Source: an uncultured Roseburia sp. (lineage in GTDB: Bacteria > Bacillota > Clostridia > Lachnospirales > Lachnospiraceae). Taken from it: a DNA stretch of 43,660 nt. Under the pieces are notes generated by a model that did no database searches, had not been told where the DNA came from, and saw only the letters and a list, made by a program, of their open reading frames with translations. The DNA lies in the NCBI GenBank assembly GCA_930989305.1, contig CAKNLF010000004.1:1-43660 (forward strand), read 5' to 3'. How positions within the stretch are numbered: position 1 is the stretch's first letter; each line of letters opens with the position of its first letter. A program made the position numbers and the translations under genes. Shown in pieces: positions 22,999 through 32,233 of this stretch.

Positions 22999-23862
22999 AT
23001 GGAAATTATCGAACTATTGAAAGCCGTGCTGTTCGGCGTGGTAGAAGGCATTACTGAATGGCTCCCCATCAGCAGCACCGGTCATATGATACTGCTGAAT
23101 CAGTTTATCAAACTGGATGTATCAGAAGAATTTTACAGTATGTTCCAGGTGGTGATACAGCTGGGCGCGATCCTGGCCGTAGTCGTGGTATTCTGGAATA
23201 ATATATGGCCCTTCGGAAGACGAAACAACAAAGAACCCCTGGCAAGACACGGGATCCTTTCCTATATTAAAATGGATATCATCCGTTTGTGGATCAAGAT
23301 TATCATTGCCTGCGTACCCGCGGCGGTGATCGGACTGGCTTTTGACGATAAGTTTGAAGCGGCTTTTTATAATTATCAGACGGTAGCGATTGCGCTGATC
23401 GTGTTCGGCGTTGCCTTTATCGTAATCGAAAACCGGCATAAAGGGAAACGGAGCAGAGTGCGTTCCGTAGCGCAGCTGTCCTATCAGATGTGTCTGCTGA
23501 TCGGCGTGTTCCAGCTGATCGCGGCGATCTTTCCGGGGACGTCCCGGTCAGGCGCTACCATTGTAGGCGCTCTGCTGATCGGCGTATCCAGAGTGGCCGC
23601 GGCGGAATTTACATTTTACCTTGCCATTCCGGTTATGTTCGGAGCAAGCATTTTAAAGATCATGCAGTTCGGACTGCATTTTACAGGAGCAGAGGCGGCA
23701 ATCCTGCTGACCGGTATGATCGTTGCATTTATCGTTTCGATCGTTGTGATCAATTTCCTGATGGGATATATTAAAAAACATGACTTTAAGGTATTCGGCT
23801 GGTACCGGATCGTCCTTGGAATCATTGTACTGGTATATTTTATCGCTACCGCCGTTGCCTGA
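22999..23862 (+). CDS. uppP: Undecaprenyl-diphosphatase
   Basis: The 287-residue polytopic membrane enzyme (BacA/UppP family) converts undecaprenyl diphosphate to the monophosphate, recycling the lipid carrier for peptidoglycan and other wall polymers. Both signature motifs are present: EGITEWLPISSTGH (16-29) and PGTSRSGAT (179-187). Extra copies confer bacitracin tolerance in other species. ATG 22999 has AGGAG at about 22988-22992. It stands opposite the PBP gene. No convincing terminator separates it from the next gene, which has its own promoter. Confidence 0.96.
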   Translation: MEIIELLKAVLFGVVEGITEWLPISSTGHMILLNQFIKLDVSEEFYSMFQVVIQLGAILAVVVVFWNNIWPFGRRNNKEPLARHGILSYIKMDIIRLWIKIIIACVPAAVIGLAFDDKFEAAFYNYQTVAIALIVFGVAFIVIENRHKGKRSRVRSVAQLSYQMCLLIGVFQLIAAIFPGTSRSGATIVGALLIGVSRVAAAEFTFYLAIPVMFGASILKIMQFGLHFTGAEAAILLTGMIVAFIVSIVVINFLMGYIKKHDFKVFGWYRIVLGIIVLVYFIATAVA

Positions 23863-23932
23863 TGGCGCCCGCCTGCATCTGAAAAATGTATAACAGAAGG
23901 AAAAAAGTGGCATAACGGTCTGTTGTAAAAAA

Positions 23933-23961
23933 TAGACAGGGGATTTTTCTGCTGATATAAT
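23933..23961 (+). promoter_or_regulatory. Promoter of the ferredoxin-nitroreductase gene
   Basis: TAGACA, 17 bp, TATAAT. Transcription would start near 23968, which rules out the in-frame GTG at 23965 as the start codon. Confidence 0.75.
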
Positions 23962-23988
23962 AAAGTGCAGGAAAGGATGGTAGAAATT

Positions 23989-24843
23989 ATGGAAAATATG
24001 ATCAACTTTACAGTAGACAAGAGCAAATGTATTGGATGCGGACTGTGCGTAAATGCCTGTCCGGCAATGCTGATCTATCTGGACGAAAATAAAAAATCCG
24101 CGATCCATGAAGTGAAATCTATGGACTGGTACGGATGCTGGGGCTGCCAGCATTGTTTGGCCGTCTGCCCTCAGGGCGCCATTTCCGTGCTTGGAAGAAA
24201 ACCGCAAGACAGTCTTCCTATTGTAAAGGAAGATGTATCAGACGTAATAGACGCGCTGATTGCGGGAAGAAGATCCTGCAGACATTTTCAGGATAAAAAT
24301 GTAGACAGAGCAGTGATTGATCAGATGCTGAAAGTACTGGAAAATTCACCTACAGGGGGAAACAAGCAAAAGATCGAATATACGCTGATCGATGATAAAG
24401 AGGAAATGAAAAAGTTCCAGAAGATGATACGGGAAAAAGCCGATGAGCAGGCTGCTCAGGGAATCTACCCCCGCACATTTGACGCGGAATCTTACGGGAT
24501 CATGGTGGACCGTGAGGAGCAGGCCATGAACGGCGATATGCTGTTTTGCTCGGCGCCGCATCTTTTTATCGCTCATATGCCGAAAAAATTCGGCAGCTGC
24601 GCGGAAGACGTATCTATCTGCACGGCGTATTTTGAACTGATGTGCGCGGCAAGACAGCTGGGAGCGGTGATCCTGCGGTTCCCTCTGAACATCCTGGACA
24701 ATATGCCGGAAATCAAAGCGCTGCTCAAGATCCCGGAAGATCATTACGTGGGAGCTGCCATCGGATTCGGATATCCGCAGTTCCAGTATGCCAGAGGAGT
24801 ACAAAAAGAGGGCAAGGCAGCGGTTCATCGCCTGACTTTTTAA
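23989..24843 (+). CDS. Ferredoxin-nitroreductase fusion protein
   Basis: The 284-residue protein has an N-terminal 2x[4Fe-4S] ferredoxin module (CIGCGLCVNACP at 14-25; CWGCQHCLAVCP at about 50-61) and a C-terminal FMN-dependent nitroreductase domain (RRSCRHFQDKNVD, SPTGGNKQ, GAAIGFGYP). Such fusions are common in anaerobic Firmicutes; they probably reduce quinone-like, nitro or other small molecules with ferredoxin-type electrons, but substrates are unknown. Several in-frame starts exist. ATG 23989 is chosen because it has GGAAAGGATGG 8-9 nt upstream and lies after the predicted transcription start. Confidence 0.9.
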   Translation: MENMINFTVDKSKCIGCGLCVNACPAMLIYLDENKKSAIHEVKSMDWYGCWGCQHCLAVCPQGAISVLGRKPQDSLPIVKEDVSDVIDALIAGRRSCRHFQDKNVDRAVIDQMLKVLENSPTGGNKQKIEYTLIDDKEEMKKFQKMIREKADEQAAQGIYPRTFDAESYGIMVDREEQAMNGDMLFCSAPHLFIAHMPKKFGSCAEDVSICTAYFELMCAARQLGAVILRFPLNILDNMPEIKALLKIPEDHYVGAAIGFGYPQFQYARGVQKEGKAAVHRLTF

Positions 24844-24904
24844 AAGGGAAAAGAGCTGTTTGGAAGGTTTTCAATAAAAGTAGGGATATAACCTGGAAAA
24901 AAGC

Positions 24905-24933
24905 TTTACAAACGCGTTCTTTTGGAACACAAT
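24905..24933 (+). promoter_or_regulatory. Probable galE promoter
   Basis: TTTACA, 17 bp, CACAAT, giving a leader of about 90 nt in which no known element was recognised. Confidence 0.45.
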
Positions 24934-25028
24934 GAAAAAAGAACAGGATCAGCCGCAGCCTGCAGGGACGAGGATGATCCGGGAAAACTATTTTTCCGTT
25001 TAATATCAGCGTAAAGGAGAAACATACC

Positions 25029-26048
25029 ATGACGATTTTGGTAACAGGGGGCGCCGGATATATCGGCAGCCATACATGTGTAGAATTGCTCAACGAAGGC
25101 TACGATGTGATCGTAGTGGACAATCTTTCCAATTCCAGCAAAAAAGCCATTGACCGGGTAGAGGAGATCACCGGAAAACATATTACATTTTATGAAGTGG
25201 ATATCTTGAATCACGATGCCATGGAGCGGATCTTTGATGCCCATTCCATTGACGCGGTGATTCATTTCGCAGGACTGAAAGCCGTAGGAGAATCAGTGGT
25301 AAAACCGATCGAGTATTATCACAACAATATGACCGGCACGCTGGTGCTCTGTGATGTGATGAGAAATCACGGAGTGAAAAATATCATTTTCAGCTCCAGC
25401 GCAACGGTATACGGAGATCCGGCGATCATTCCGATCACCGAGGAATGCCCGAAGGGAAGCCCCACCAATCCGTACGGATGGACCAAAAGCATGCTGGAAC
25501 AGGTGCTGACAGATATCCATACAGCGGATCCGGAATGGAACGTGGTGCTGCTGCGTTACTTTAATCCCATCGGCGCTCATAAAAGCGGGCTGATCGGCGA
25601 AGATCCGAAAGGTATCCCCAACAATCTGCTTCCGTATATCGCTCAGGTGGCCATCGGAAAACTGGAGTGCCTGGGTGTGTTCGGAAACGACTATGACACT
25701 CCGGACGGAACCGGTGTAAGGGATTATATCCATGTGGTGGATCTGGCAGTAGGTCATGTAAAAGCCATCAAAAAGCTGGAAGAAAAAGGCGGCGTATCTA
25801 TTTACAATCTGGGTACCGGAAAAGGATACAGCGTATTGGAAGTGCTCCATGCTTTTGAAAAGGCATGCGGTCATGAGATCCCTTATCAGATCAAACCCCG
25901 CCGTGCCGGCGATATTGCCACATGCTACTGCGCTCCGGAAAAGGCAAAGAAAGAACTGGGCTGGGAAGCGCAGTACGGCATTGAAGAAATGTGCGCGGAT
26001 TCCTGGAACTGGCAGAGCAAAAATCCAAACGGATACGGCGAAGCATAA
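25029..26048 (+). CDS. galE: UDP-glucose 4-epimerase
   Basis: The 339-residue NAD-dependent enzyme interconverts UDP-glucose and UDP-galactose for galactose use and for cell-surface polysaccharides. It shows the Rossmann motif [10 protein letters not shown] (6-15), SSSATVYG (122-129) and the catalytic Y149-x3-K153 in YGWTK. Length and order fit GalE closely. Some related enzymes also act on N-acetylated sugars. ATG 25029 follows AAAGGAGAA. No Leloir-pathway genes adjoin it, so a housekeeping or envelope role is likely. It ends at a strong terminator. Confidence 0.95.
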   Translation: MTILVTGGAGYIGSHTCVELLNEGYDVIVVDNLSNSSKKAIDRVEEITGKHITFYEVDILNHDAMERIFDAHSIDAVIHFAGLKAVGESVVKPIEYYHNNMTGTLVLCDVMRNHGVKNIIFSSSATVYGDPAIIPITEECPKGSPTNPYGWTKSMLEQVLTDIHTADPEWNVVLLRYFNPIGAHKSGLIGEDPKGIPNNLLPYIAQVAIGKLECLGVFGNDYDTPDGTGVRDYIHVVDLAVGHVKAIKKLEEKGGVSIYNLGTGKGYSVLEVLHAFEKACGHEIPYQIKPRRAGDIATCYCAPEKAKKELGWEAQYGIEEMCADSWNWQSKNPNGYGEA

Positions 26049-26074
26049 AAAGATATTCATATGAAACATAACAG

Positions 26075-26109
26075 GAAGTGGATCCGATTTGCCGGATCCA
26101 TTTCTTTTT
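26075..26109 (+). terminator. Rho-independent terminator after galE
   Basis: GAAGTGGATCCG (26075-26086) pairs with CGGATCCATTTC (26093-26104), with one G-U pair, then five T. Confidence 0.88.
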
Positions 26110-26183
26110 GTGGATTTTTCCCGATGAATCAGATATATTGAATACGATATGGAAATCAATACAGCATGAAAGATGAGGAAAAA

Positions 26184-28565
26184 ATGAAACAGAAAAGAAT
26201 ACGAATGTTGGGTATCATGGCTTGCGCCGGTATTATAGCCTGTAGCGGGATGACAGCTGCTGCGGCCCCCTTGTTGGAAGACAATCTGAATGTGGAATTA
26301 GTACAAAACGGCGGTGTTTTAACAAATATAAATGCGAAATATCCGGCAGCAAAACTGAACGGCAGCAAAGCGCATAGCAGGCAGGCGTTCCCGGAAAAAT
26401 TTGATCTGCGGAATGTGGAAGGAAAGAATTATGTAACTCCTGTAAAATTTCAGAACCCCTGGGGAACCTGCTGGGCGTTTAGTGATATTGCGTCTTTGGA
26501 AAGCAATGTGATCATGCAGGGCGCGGGAACGGCAGAAAAAGTAGATTATTCGGAAAAGGCTCTTGTCTGGTACAGCGGACAGCTCCAGAGGGGCCAGGAT
26601 GATACCGGGGAAAAAGAAGGAATAGAATATATTGCAGAAGATCTTGCTATGCCATACCTCGTCGGAGGTACAGTGACTATGGTCGCGGCACAGATGTCAA
26701 GCGGGATTGGTACATCTACGGAAGAACAGGTACCCTATAGAGATAAAGACGGCACCATGCAGAAAGGCTTTTTGAACGGGAAAGAAGTCTACTGGTATGA
26801 TCCTTTGGGAGATTGGACTTTGGATGACAGTCATTTGTATGACAGGGCCTATCAATTGAAAAATATGCAATATCTGTTTGGATATAGTGCTTTTGCAAGT
26901 TCAGGCATGGATAAGGACGAACTGGTCCCCTATGTGCAGGATACGGTCAATCCGCGGATAAAAGCCCTTTTGATGGATCGGGGGGCTGTGGGCATCGGGT
27001 TTTGCGCGGATGAGGCCAGCCCGGATGAAGTAGGGACTTCAGAAAGCAGTTATTTTAATGCGGAACACAACGCTCAGTATAATCCTGATAATGGACTGGT
27101 AAATCACAGTGTAACCATTGTGGGGTGGGATGACAGCTATCCGAAAGAAAATTTTTCTATTGCTCCTCCGGGAGACGGCGCATGGATCGTGAAGAACAGC
27201 TGGAGTGATGCATGGGGAGACGAAGGATATTTTTATCTGTCTTATTATGACACAACGATAGCGGGCTATGAAAGTCTGGAGGCTGATGTGGAGAGCTTCG
27301 GATATTCTGGTTATGACCATAATTATCAATATGATTACTTGGGAAACAAAAGTGCGATAAATGCATCGGTAGAGGCAAGTATATCTCAGCAGCTTGCTGC
27401 ATTGGACAGAGATGTAAAAGCTGCCAATATCTTTCAGGCAAAAGGAAACGAGACATTAAGGGCCGTGGGAGTCAATGATAATGTCTGCTGGGACGAGGAT
27501 GCAACTGTTGTAACGGAAATCTATAAATTAAAAGATAATAGCAATCCGGAAAACGGGGAACTGGTTTCCTCCCAGACGGATACCGTAAGCAATATGTTAT
27601 ATGCTGCCATCGAGTTAAAGGAACCGGTGGAACTAAAAGAGGGAGAATACTTTTCCGTAGTGCAGTCTATACGTACCGAAAGCGGTCTGCGGGGAGTCCC
27701 TGTAGAAATTGGTACATCAGAGCCTATAACCGTAAGCTCATACGATGGAAACGGATATCAGATCAGCTATACAGTCAAAAGCGAGCCGGGCCAGAGTTTT
27801 TTGTGGGGGCTTAACGATACCGATGAAGAGCAGGAATGGCAGGACGTAACCGGAGAAGAAATAAAGGCGACTTTCAAAGCCAGTGTAACGGATGACGCGG
27901 ACGGCGCTTATACGATACCGGGGAACGTTATGATCAAGGCCTATACGGTGGATACAGATACAACCTTGAGTATGTCAAATCATACGGTAGATATTTTATG
28001 CTATGACAGCAGCGGCAGGCAGATCGCCCGGCTGGAAAATGCGGATATCACTGCAGCGTTGGAACTTCCGTGGAATACGGACAGCATTGCCTTTTTGCTG
28101 GAGGGAGAGAATGAAGACAATCTTCAGATGAAAGCGGACGGCATGCTGTTAAAAGATGACGCAAAAATCAGCAGGAAAGATTTTGAAAACGCGAAGGAAA
28201 CGGTTTTGGTCTTAACTGGACAGGACCGGGGCGAATCGGCAGAGCGGGTTTATCCGATCACATTGATCTTTGGAAAGCAGCCGGAAACGGAAGATGAAAA
28301 TAAGGATACAACAACAACAGTACCGGATGGCGGTACAGGCGGTGAAAAAACAGACGGTTCGACAACAGACAGTATACAGAATCCGGAGAACATGTCCGGA
28401 ACAAAGGATGTTTCTGTACCGGATGAAACTTTGGGCAGCGCAGCGGATGTATCAAAAACCGGTGACGCAGGCAGAAGTTTCGCATGGAGCGCTGTGGTAT
28501 TGGCAGCAGGCGCGGCATCAGCGGTCCTTGTTATGATCCGCAGGAAAATCTATGGATTAAAGTAA
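26184..28565 (+). CDS. Exported papain-like (C1A) cysteine protease with wall-anchor-like tail
   Basis: The 793-residue protein has a signal peptide (KRIRMLGIMACAG through TAAAAP), then a C1A protease domain at about 75-360: QNPWGTCWAFS with nucleophile C96, H308 in VNHSVTIVGWDD and N338 in IVKNSWSDAWGDEGY. A beta-rich region (about 380-700) resembles the lectin-like domain seen in related clostridial proteases. A Thr/Gly/Asp-rich linker precedes VSKTGDAGR, a hydrophobic helix and a basic end (MIRRK), which has the layout of a sortase signal but Ser in place of Pro. ATG 26166 lacks a ribosome binding site; ATG 26184 has GAGG 5 nt upstream. A weak hairpin AATACAA/TTGTATT follows the stop (28564-28587). 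Confidence 0.88.
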   Translation: MKQKRIRMLGIMACAGIIACSGMTAAAAPLLEDNLNVELVQNGGVLTNINAKYPAAKLNGSKAHSRQAFPEKFDLRNVEGKNYVTPVKFQNPWGTCWAFSDIASLESNVIMQGAGTAEKVDYSEKALVWYSGQLQRGQDDTGEKEGIEYIAEDLAMPYLVGGTVTMVAAQMSSGIGTSTEEQVPYRDKDGTMQKGFLNGKEVYWYDPLGDWTLDDSHLYDRAYQLKNMQYLFGYSAFASSGMDKDELVPYVQDTVNPRIKALLMDRGAVGIGFCADEASPDEVGTSESSYFNAEHNAQYNPDNGLVNHSVTIVGWDDSYPKENFSIAPPGDGAWIVKNSWSDAWGDEGYFYLSYYDTTIAGYESLEADVESFGYSGYDHNYQYDYLGNKSAINASVEASISQQLAALDRDVKAANIFQAKGNETLRAVGVNDNVCWDEDATVVTEIYKLKDNSNPENGELVSSQTDTVSNMLYAAIELKEPVELKEGEYFSVVQSIRTESGLRGVPVEIGTSEPITVSSYDGNGYQISYTVKSEPGQSFLWGLNDTDEEQEWQDVTGEEIKATFKASVTDDADGAYTIPGNVMIKAYTVDTDTTLSMSNHTVDILCYDSSGRQIARLENADITAALELPWNTDSIAFLLEGENEDNLQMKADGMLLKDDAKISRKDFENAKETVLVLTGQDRGESAERVYPITLIFGKQPETEDENKDTTTTVPDGGTGGEKTDGSTTDSIQNPENMSGTKDVSVPDETLGSAADVSKTGDAGRSFAWSAVVLAAGAASAVLVMIRRKIYGLK

Positions 28566-28618
28566 TACAAAACAATAAAATTGTATTGGAAAAATATACA
28601 GAACTTCCGGTAAGCCCC

Positions 28619-28647
28619 TTGATTTCTGGAAAAAGAACAGATAAAAT
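28619..28647 (+). promoter_or_regulatory. metA promoter
   Basis: TTGATT, 17 bp, TAAAAT. The leader is only about 50 nt, too short for a SAM riboswitch or T-box. Confidence 0.65.
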
Positions 28648-28704
28648 GATAGCAATTTCTATTAGTATCTGACAATGATGTATGGGGAATAAGGAGAGAA
28701 AAGA

Positions 28705-29622
28705 ATGCCTATTAAAATACCGGATTCTCTTCCGGCAACTGCGGTGCTGGAAAGTGAAAATATATTTGTTATGACCGAGTTTCGGGCAATCCATCAGGAT
28801 ATCAGACCTTTGAACGTATTAATCCTGAATCTGATGCCTACCAAGATCGTGACGGAAACACAGCTGCTGAGAAAATTGTCCAATACGCCGCTGCAGGTAA
28901 AAGTGGAATTTCTGCAGACTGCCAGCTATGTGCCTCAGCATGTAGATTCCAATCATATGGAGACTTTTTACACTACCTTTGATCAGGTAAAAGACCGGTG
29001 GTTTGACGGAATGATCATTACGGGAGCGCCGCTGGACGATGTGGCTTTTGAGGACGTGGACTACTGGGAAGAGCTGTGCACCATCATGGAGTGGAGCAAA
29101 GAGCACGTACACTGCACCATGCATGTGTGCTGGGGAGCCTATGCAGGTCTGTATTATCATTACGGCATCCAGAAACGGGATCGGTCGGAAAAGCTTTCCG
29201 GCGTATATAAAAATGAAGTGCGAAAGGCAAGCTCTCCGCTGTTTCGGGGCTTTGACGACGTGTTTTACGCGCCTCATTCCAGAGCAATGGAAGTATGGGA
29301 GGAAGATATCCTGGCTGTGCCGCAGCTGGAACTGATCGCCTCTTCGGAAGAAGCTGGCGTGACGATCGTAAAATCAACGGATTCCACCCATTTCTTCGTG
29401 ACTTGCCATCTGGAATATGACAGGAACACATTGGCGCTGGAATACGAAAGGGATGTAAAGCGTGGCCTGAATCCCAAAGTTCCGGTAAATTATTTTCCGG
29501 ATGACGACCCTTCCAAAACGCCGGTGGTAAACTGGCGGTCAGCCGGTCAGCTGATGTTTTCCAACTGGCTGAACTATTATGTATATCAGACAACGCCTTA
29601 TGAATTGAAAAAACCGGTATAA
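28705..29622 (+). CDS. metAA: Homoserine O-acyltransferase (MetA family)
   Basis: The 305-residue enzyme acylates homoserine for methionine synthesis. It is full length and has the nucleophile C142 in [16 protein letters not shown], the PHSR motif, and the conserved NLMPTK and ETQLLR start. In this family residue 111 discriminates acyl-CoA: Gly in the E. coli succinyltransferase, Glu in the Bacillus acetyltransferase. Here position 111 is Asp (GAPLDDV), acidic like the acetyl type but not the usual residue. Acetyl-CoA use is the better guess. ATG 28705 follows AAGGAGAG. The gene is alone between its promoter and terminators. Confidence 0.93.
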   Translation: MPIKIPDSLPATAVLESENIFVMTEFRAIHQDIRPLNVLILNLMPTKIVTETQLLRKLSNTPLQVKVEFLQTASYVPQHVDSNHMETFYTTFDQVKDRWFDGMIITGAPLDDVAFEDVDYWEELCTIMEWSKEHVHCTMHVCWGAYAGLYYHYGIQKRDRSEKLSGVYKNEVRKASSPLFRGFDDVFYAPHSRAMEVWEEDILAVPQLELIASSEEAGVTIVKSTDSTHFFVTCHLEYDRNTLALEYERDVKRGLNPKVPVNYFPDDDPSKTPVVNWRSAGQLMFSNWLNYYVYQTTPYELKKPV

Positions 29623-29638
29623 TATTATGAGCATATAC

Positions 29639-29675
29639 AAAACCCTCTGTCCGAGTACGAGACAGAGGGTTTTTT
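29639..29675 (+). terminator. metA terminator 1
   Basis: AAAACCCTCTGTC (29639-29651) pairs perfectly with GACAGAGGGTTTT (29661-29673), followed by more T. Confidence 0.92.
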
Positions 29676-29732
29676 AGGAGCATTTGATATTGAAAACCCG
29701 ATCTGATAGGATCCTGCAAAACAGAGGAACAG

Positions 29733-29776
29733 ACAAAGAAAAGGACAGCTTCTTTTGAAACTGTCCTTTTCTTTGT
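29733..29776 (+). terminator. Second hairpin between metA and lysR
   Basis: ACAAAGAAAAGGACAG (29733-29748) pairs perfectly with CTGTCCTTTTCTTTGT (29761-29776), a 16-bp stem with a 12-nt loop and a T-rich right arm. It works as a back-up terminator on the plus strand. Confidence 0.7.
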
Positions 29777-29814
29777 GTTGAGAGTTGTAAAAAGGTAATT
29801 TTTTAATTCTTTGC

Positions 29815-29843
29815 TTTACGAAATGATAATAACATACTACAAT
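29815..29843 (+). promoter_or_regulatory. Promoter of the lysR-amidohydrolase unit
   Basis: TTTACG, 17 bp, TACAAT. The -10 overlaps the small palindrome TACA-A-TGTA, a possible autoregulatory site. Confidence 0.6.
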
Positions 29844-29939
29844 GTATTAGTAAAATTGAAATATTTGATATGTTTTATAGAAAAAAATGATAAGGATCCG
29901 GGAAGATCATATAGGATCCGATACCGAAAAGAGGGCAAA

Positions 29940-30824
29940 ATGGAGATACGAAATGTAAAAACTTTTTTAAAAGCCGCGGAAATGGGAAACTTTTCCAAAG
30001 CGGCGGCCCAGCTGGGATATGCCCAGTCAACGGTGACTACCCAGATCCAGGCGCTGGAGCGGGAACTGAAGGTGGAGCTGTTTGAACGCAACGGGAAAAA
30101 AGCCGCTTTGTCTGCCGCTGGAGAAGAATTTCGCGCGTATGCTTATGAAATGGTAAAATATGAAGAAATGGCACTGGAGCATTTTTCCAATGAAAAGGAA
30201 CCCGCAGGCCATATCCGGATCGGGGTCATGGAGACCATCTGCGCTTCCCGGTATGCCAGGATCTTTAAACAGTTCTTGAAAAAATACCCTAAAGTACGGC
30301 TGACTACGGTGGTGGCTACTACGCTGGAATGTATGGATATGCTGGAAAAAGGCACGCTGGATGTGATACTGACAGTGGATAAAAAGATCAGCCGTCCCTA
30401 CTGGGAGACCGCTCATATGCTGGATACAAAGATCTGCTTTTTTTGTTCCAGCCGTCATCCCTTTGCGTCTGGAGAGCCTGTTACTTTGGATGAACTGATC
30501 CGGGAGAAATTTATCCAGATCGAAGAAGGATGCAATTACAGAAAGGCCTTTGAACAGTATCTGACTTCTCAGGGAAAATCTGTGGTGAATATCCAGGAAG
30601 TAGGCTATACCCGGATGATCATTGACTGCGTGGAGGAAAATATGGGAATCTCGCTGCTTCCCAAATTCACGCTGACAGAAGCGCTGCGAAAAAAAAAGAT
30701 CGCGGTGGTAAATGTGAAAAATTACAGTTTCTCTATGTACATGCAGGTCATATACAGCAAAAACCGGTGGACAACGCCGGCGCTGCGGGCTTTTTTGCAG
30801 ATGACGAAAGAATATCTTGTGTAA
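29940..30824 (+). CDS. LysR-family transcriptional regulator
   Basis: The 294-residue regulator has an N-terminal winged helix-turn-helix (FLKAAEMGNFSKAAAQLGYA, then STVTTQIQALERELKVELFER, about 6-58) and a periplasmic-binding-like effector domain (about 88-290). LysR proteins act as tetramers that respond to a small effector. The frame is open back to 29811, but ATG 29940 has GAGGG upstream and starts the family consensus. It is followed 39 bp later by an AbgA-like amidohydrolase in the same direction, and is probably its regulator; in E. coli, AbgR similarly neighbours abgAB. Confidence 0.93.
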   Translation: MEIRNVKTFLKAAEMGNFSKAAAQLGYAQSTVTTQIQALERELKVELFERNGKKAALSAAGEEFRAYAYEMVKYEEMALEHFSNEKEPAGHIRIGVMETICASRYARIFKQFLKKYPKVRLTTVVATTLECMDMLEKGTLDVILTVDKKISRPYWETAHMLDTKICFFCSSRHPFASGEPVTLDELIREKFIQIEEGCNYRKAFEQYLTSQGKSVVNIQEVGYTRMIIDCVEENMGISLLPKFTLTEALRKKKIAVVNVKNYSFSMYMQVIYSKNRWTTPALRAFLQMTKEYLV

Positions 30825-30863
30825 ATACTGTGACAGGAGCAGACGGAAATGGAGGAAAGGACA

Positions 30864-32186
30864 ATGGAACATCAGCTGTATCCGGGCATCGGGGAGAAAG
30901 ACCGGCAGATGCTGCGGCGCTACAGGAGAAATCTGCATAAATATCCGGAGACCGGATGGCTTACATACAGGACGACGGCTCTGGCGGCGGAGATCCTGGA
31001 AAAAGCGGGATATGAAGTTTTCGCAGGAGAAGAGTGCGTGGCGTTTGACCTGGCGGAAGACGTGCCCGACAGGGAACAGATCAAAGAGGCGGACGCCCGA
31101 TGCAGAAAAGATCTGCCGGAGGGACTGTATAAGAAATGGAAAAAAAGGATGGGAAGACTTGGGGGAGCCGTTGGGGTCTATGACAGCGGCAGGCCGGGAC
31201 AGACCGTGGCTTTTCGGTTTGATATAGACGGTTTGCCTGTACGGGAAGACGGACGCATGCAGGAGCGCAGACCGGTGGCGGAAAATTTTATGTCCCGATA
31301 TCCGGGCTGTTCCCATGCCTGCGGCCACGACGGACATACTGCCATAGGACTTGTGCTGGCCAGAAAACTGATGGAACAAAAGCAGGACTTAACAGGCCGT
31401 CTGCTGTTTATTTTTCAGACCGCGGAAGAAGGTGTCAGAGGAGCCAAGAGTATGTGCCGCTGCTGGAAGTTTGGCAGGATTGACAAACTGATCTGCTGTC
31501 ATATCGGTTTTACCGGGGCGGATCAGTTTGTGGCGGGAGCAGGCGGATTTCTGGCGACCACTAAACTGGATGTGGAATTTACCGGAAAGTCCGCCCATGC
31601 CGGGCTGTGCCCCGAACGGGGCAGGAACGCGCTGCTGGCAGCGGCGGAGGCAGTGGTGAAAATGCAGGATATCCCCACGCCAAAGACAGGAACCGTCCGG
31701 CTGAACGCCGGCACGCTCCGGGCAGGAGAAGCCAGGAATACCGTACCGGCTCATGCCCGCCTCCAGATGGAGACAAGAGGGAGCGACAGCGGGAAAAATC
31801 AGTATATGCGCAGTCAGGCCGAAGGGATCATCCGGGCCTGCTGCGAGAAATACGGGGTAATCTGTACGATTACGGAAAAAGGAGAAAGCGACAGCGCTGA
31901 CAGCAGCGAGGGGCTCAGCAGGCAGCTGCTGGACATGGCCCGTAAGCTGGGGATATATGAGGACTGCCTGCTGCATCAGACATTTGGCGCCAGCGATGAC
32001 GGAGCGGTCTTTATGAACAAAGTCCGGCAGGAAGGAGGCGAGGCTGCCTACATCCTGCTTGGGGCAAAACAAACAGGCCATCATCACGAGAGCGCTTTTG
32101 ATTTTGACGAAAAGGCTCTGGATAAAGGCCTGGCTGTATTGTACCGGGCAGCCGGATGCTTCTGCGCTGCCGGGAAACCGGTATAG
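30864..32186 (+). CDS. M20 amidohydrolase, AbgA-like
   Basis: The 440-residue enzyme belongs to the M20 metallopeptidase/amidohydrolase family. Metal-binding and active-site motifs are visible: FRFDIDGLPV, HACGHDGHTAIGL, FQTAEEG, GKSAHAG and the late GHHHESAFD. The insert after DLAEDVPDREQ and the overall layout resemble AbgA, a subunit of p-aminobenzoyl-glutamate hydrolase (folate breakdown product salvage). No abgB or abgT partner is adjacent, so the substrate is uncertain; other N-acyl amino acids are possible. ATG 30849 is in frame, but ATG 30864 has GGAGG at 30851-30855 and is preferred. Confidence 0.85.
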   Translation: MEHQLYPGIGEKDRQMLRRYRRNLHKYPETGWLTYRTTALAAEILEKAGYEVFAGEECVAFDLAEDVPDREQIKEADARCRKDLPEGLYKKWKKRMGRLGGAVGVYDSGRPGQTVAFRFDIDGLPVREDGRMQERRPVAENFMSRYPGCSHACGHDGHTAIGLVLARKLMEQKQDLTGRLLFIFQTAEEGVRGAKSMCRCWKFGRIDKLICCHIGFTGADQFVAGAGGFLATTKLDVEFTGKSAHAGLCPERGRNALLAAAEAVVKMQDIPTPKTGTVRLNAGTLRAGEARNTVPAHARLQMETRGSDSGKNQYMRSQAEGIIRACCEKYGVICTITEKGESDSADSSEGLSRQLLDMARKLGIYEDCLLHQTFGASDDGAVFMNKVRQEGGEAAYILLGAKQTGHHHESAFDFDEKALDKGLAVLYRAAGCFCAAGKPV

Positions 32187-32233
32187 GTATCGCTGTATGT
32201 ATGTTTCGGACAGGATAAGATTTTATGTAAACT

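Noticed and set aside
23965-23988. GTG start for the ferredoxin-nitroreductase
   Set aside because: It precedes the transcription start predicted from the TAGACA-17-TATAAT promoter.
28588-28704. SAM riboswitch or T-box before metA
   Set aside because: The promoter leaves a leader of only about 50 nt with no matching conserved elements.
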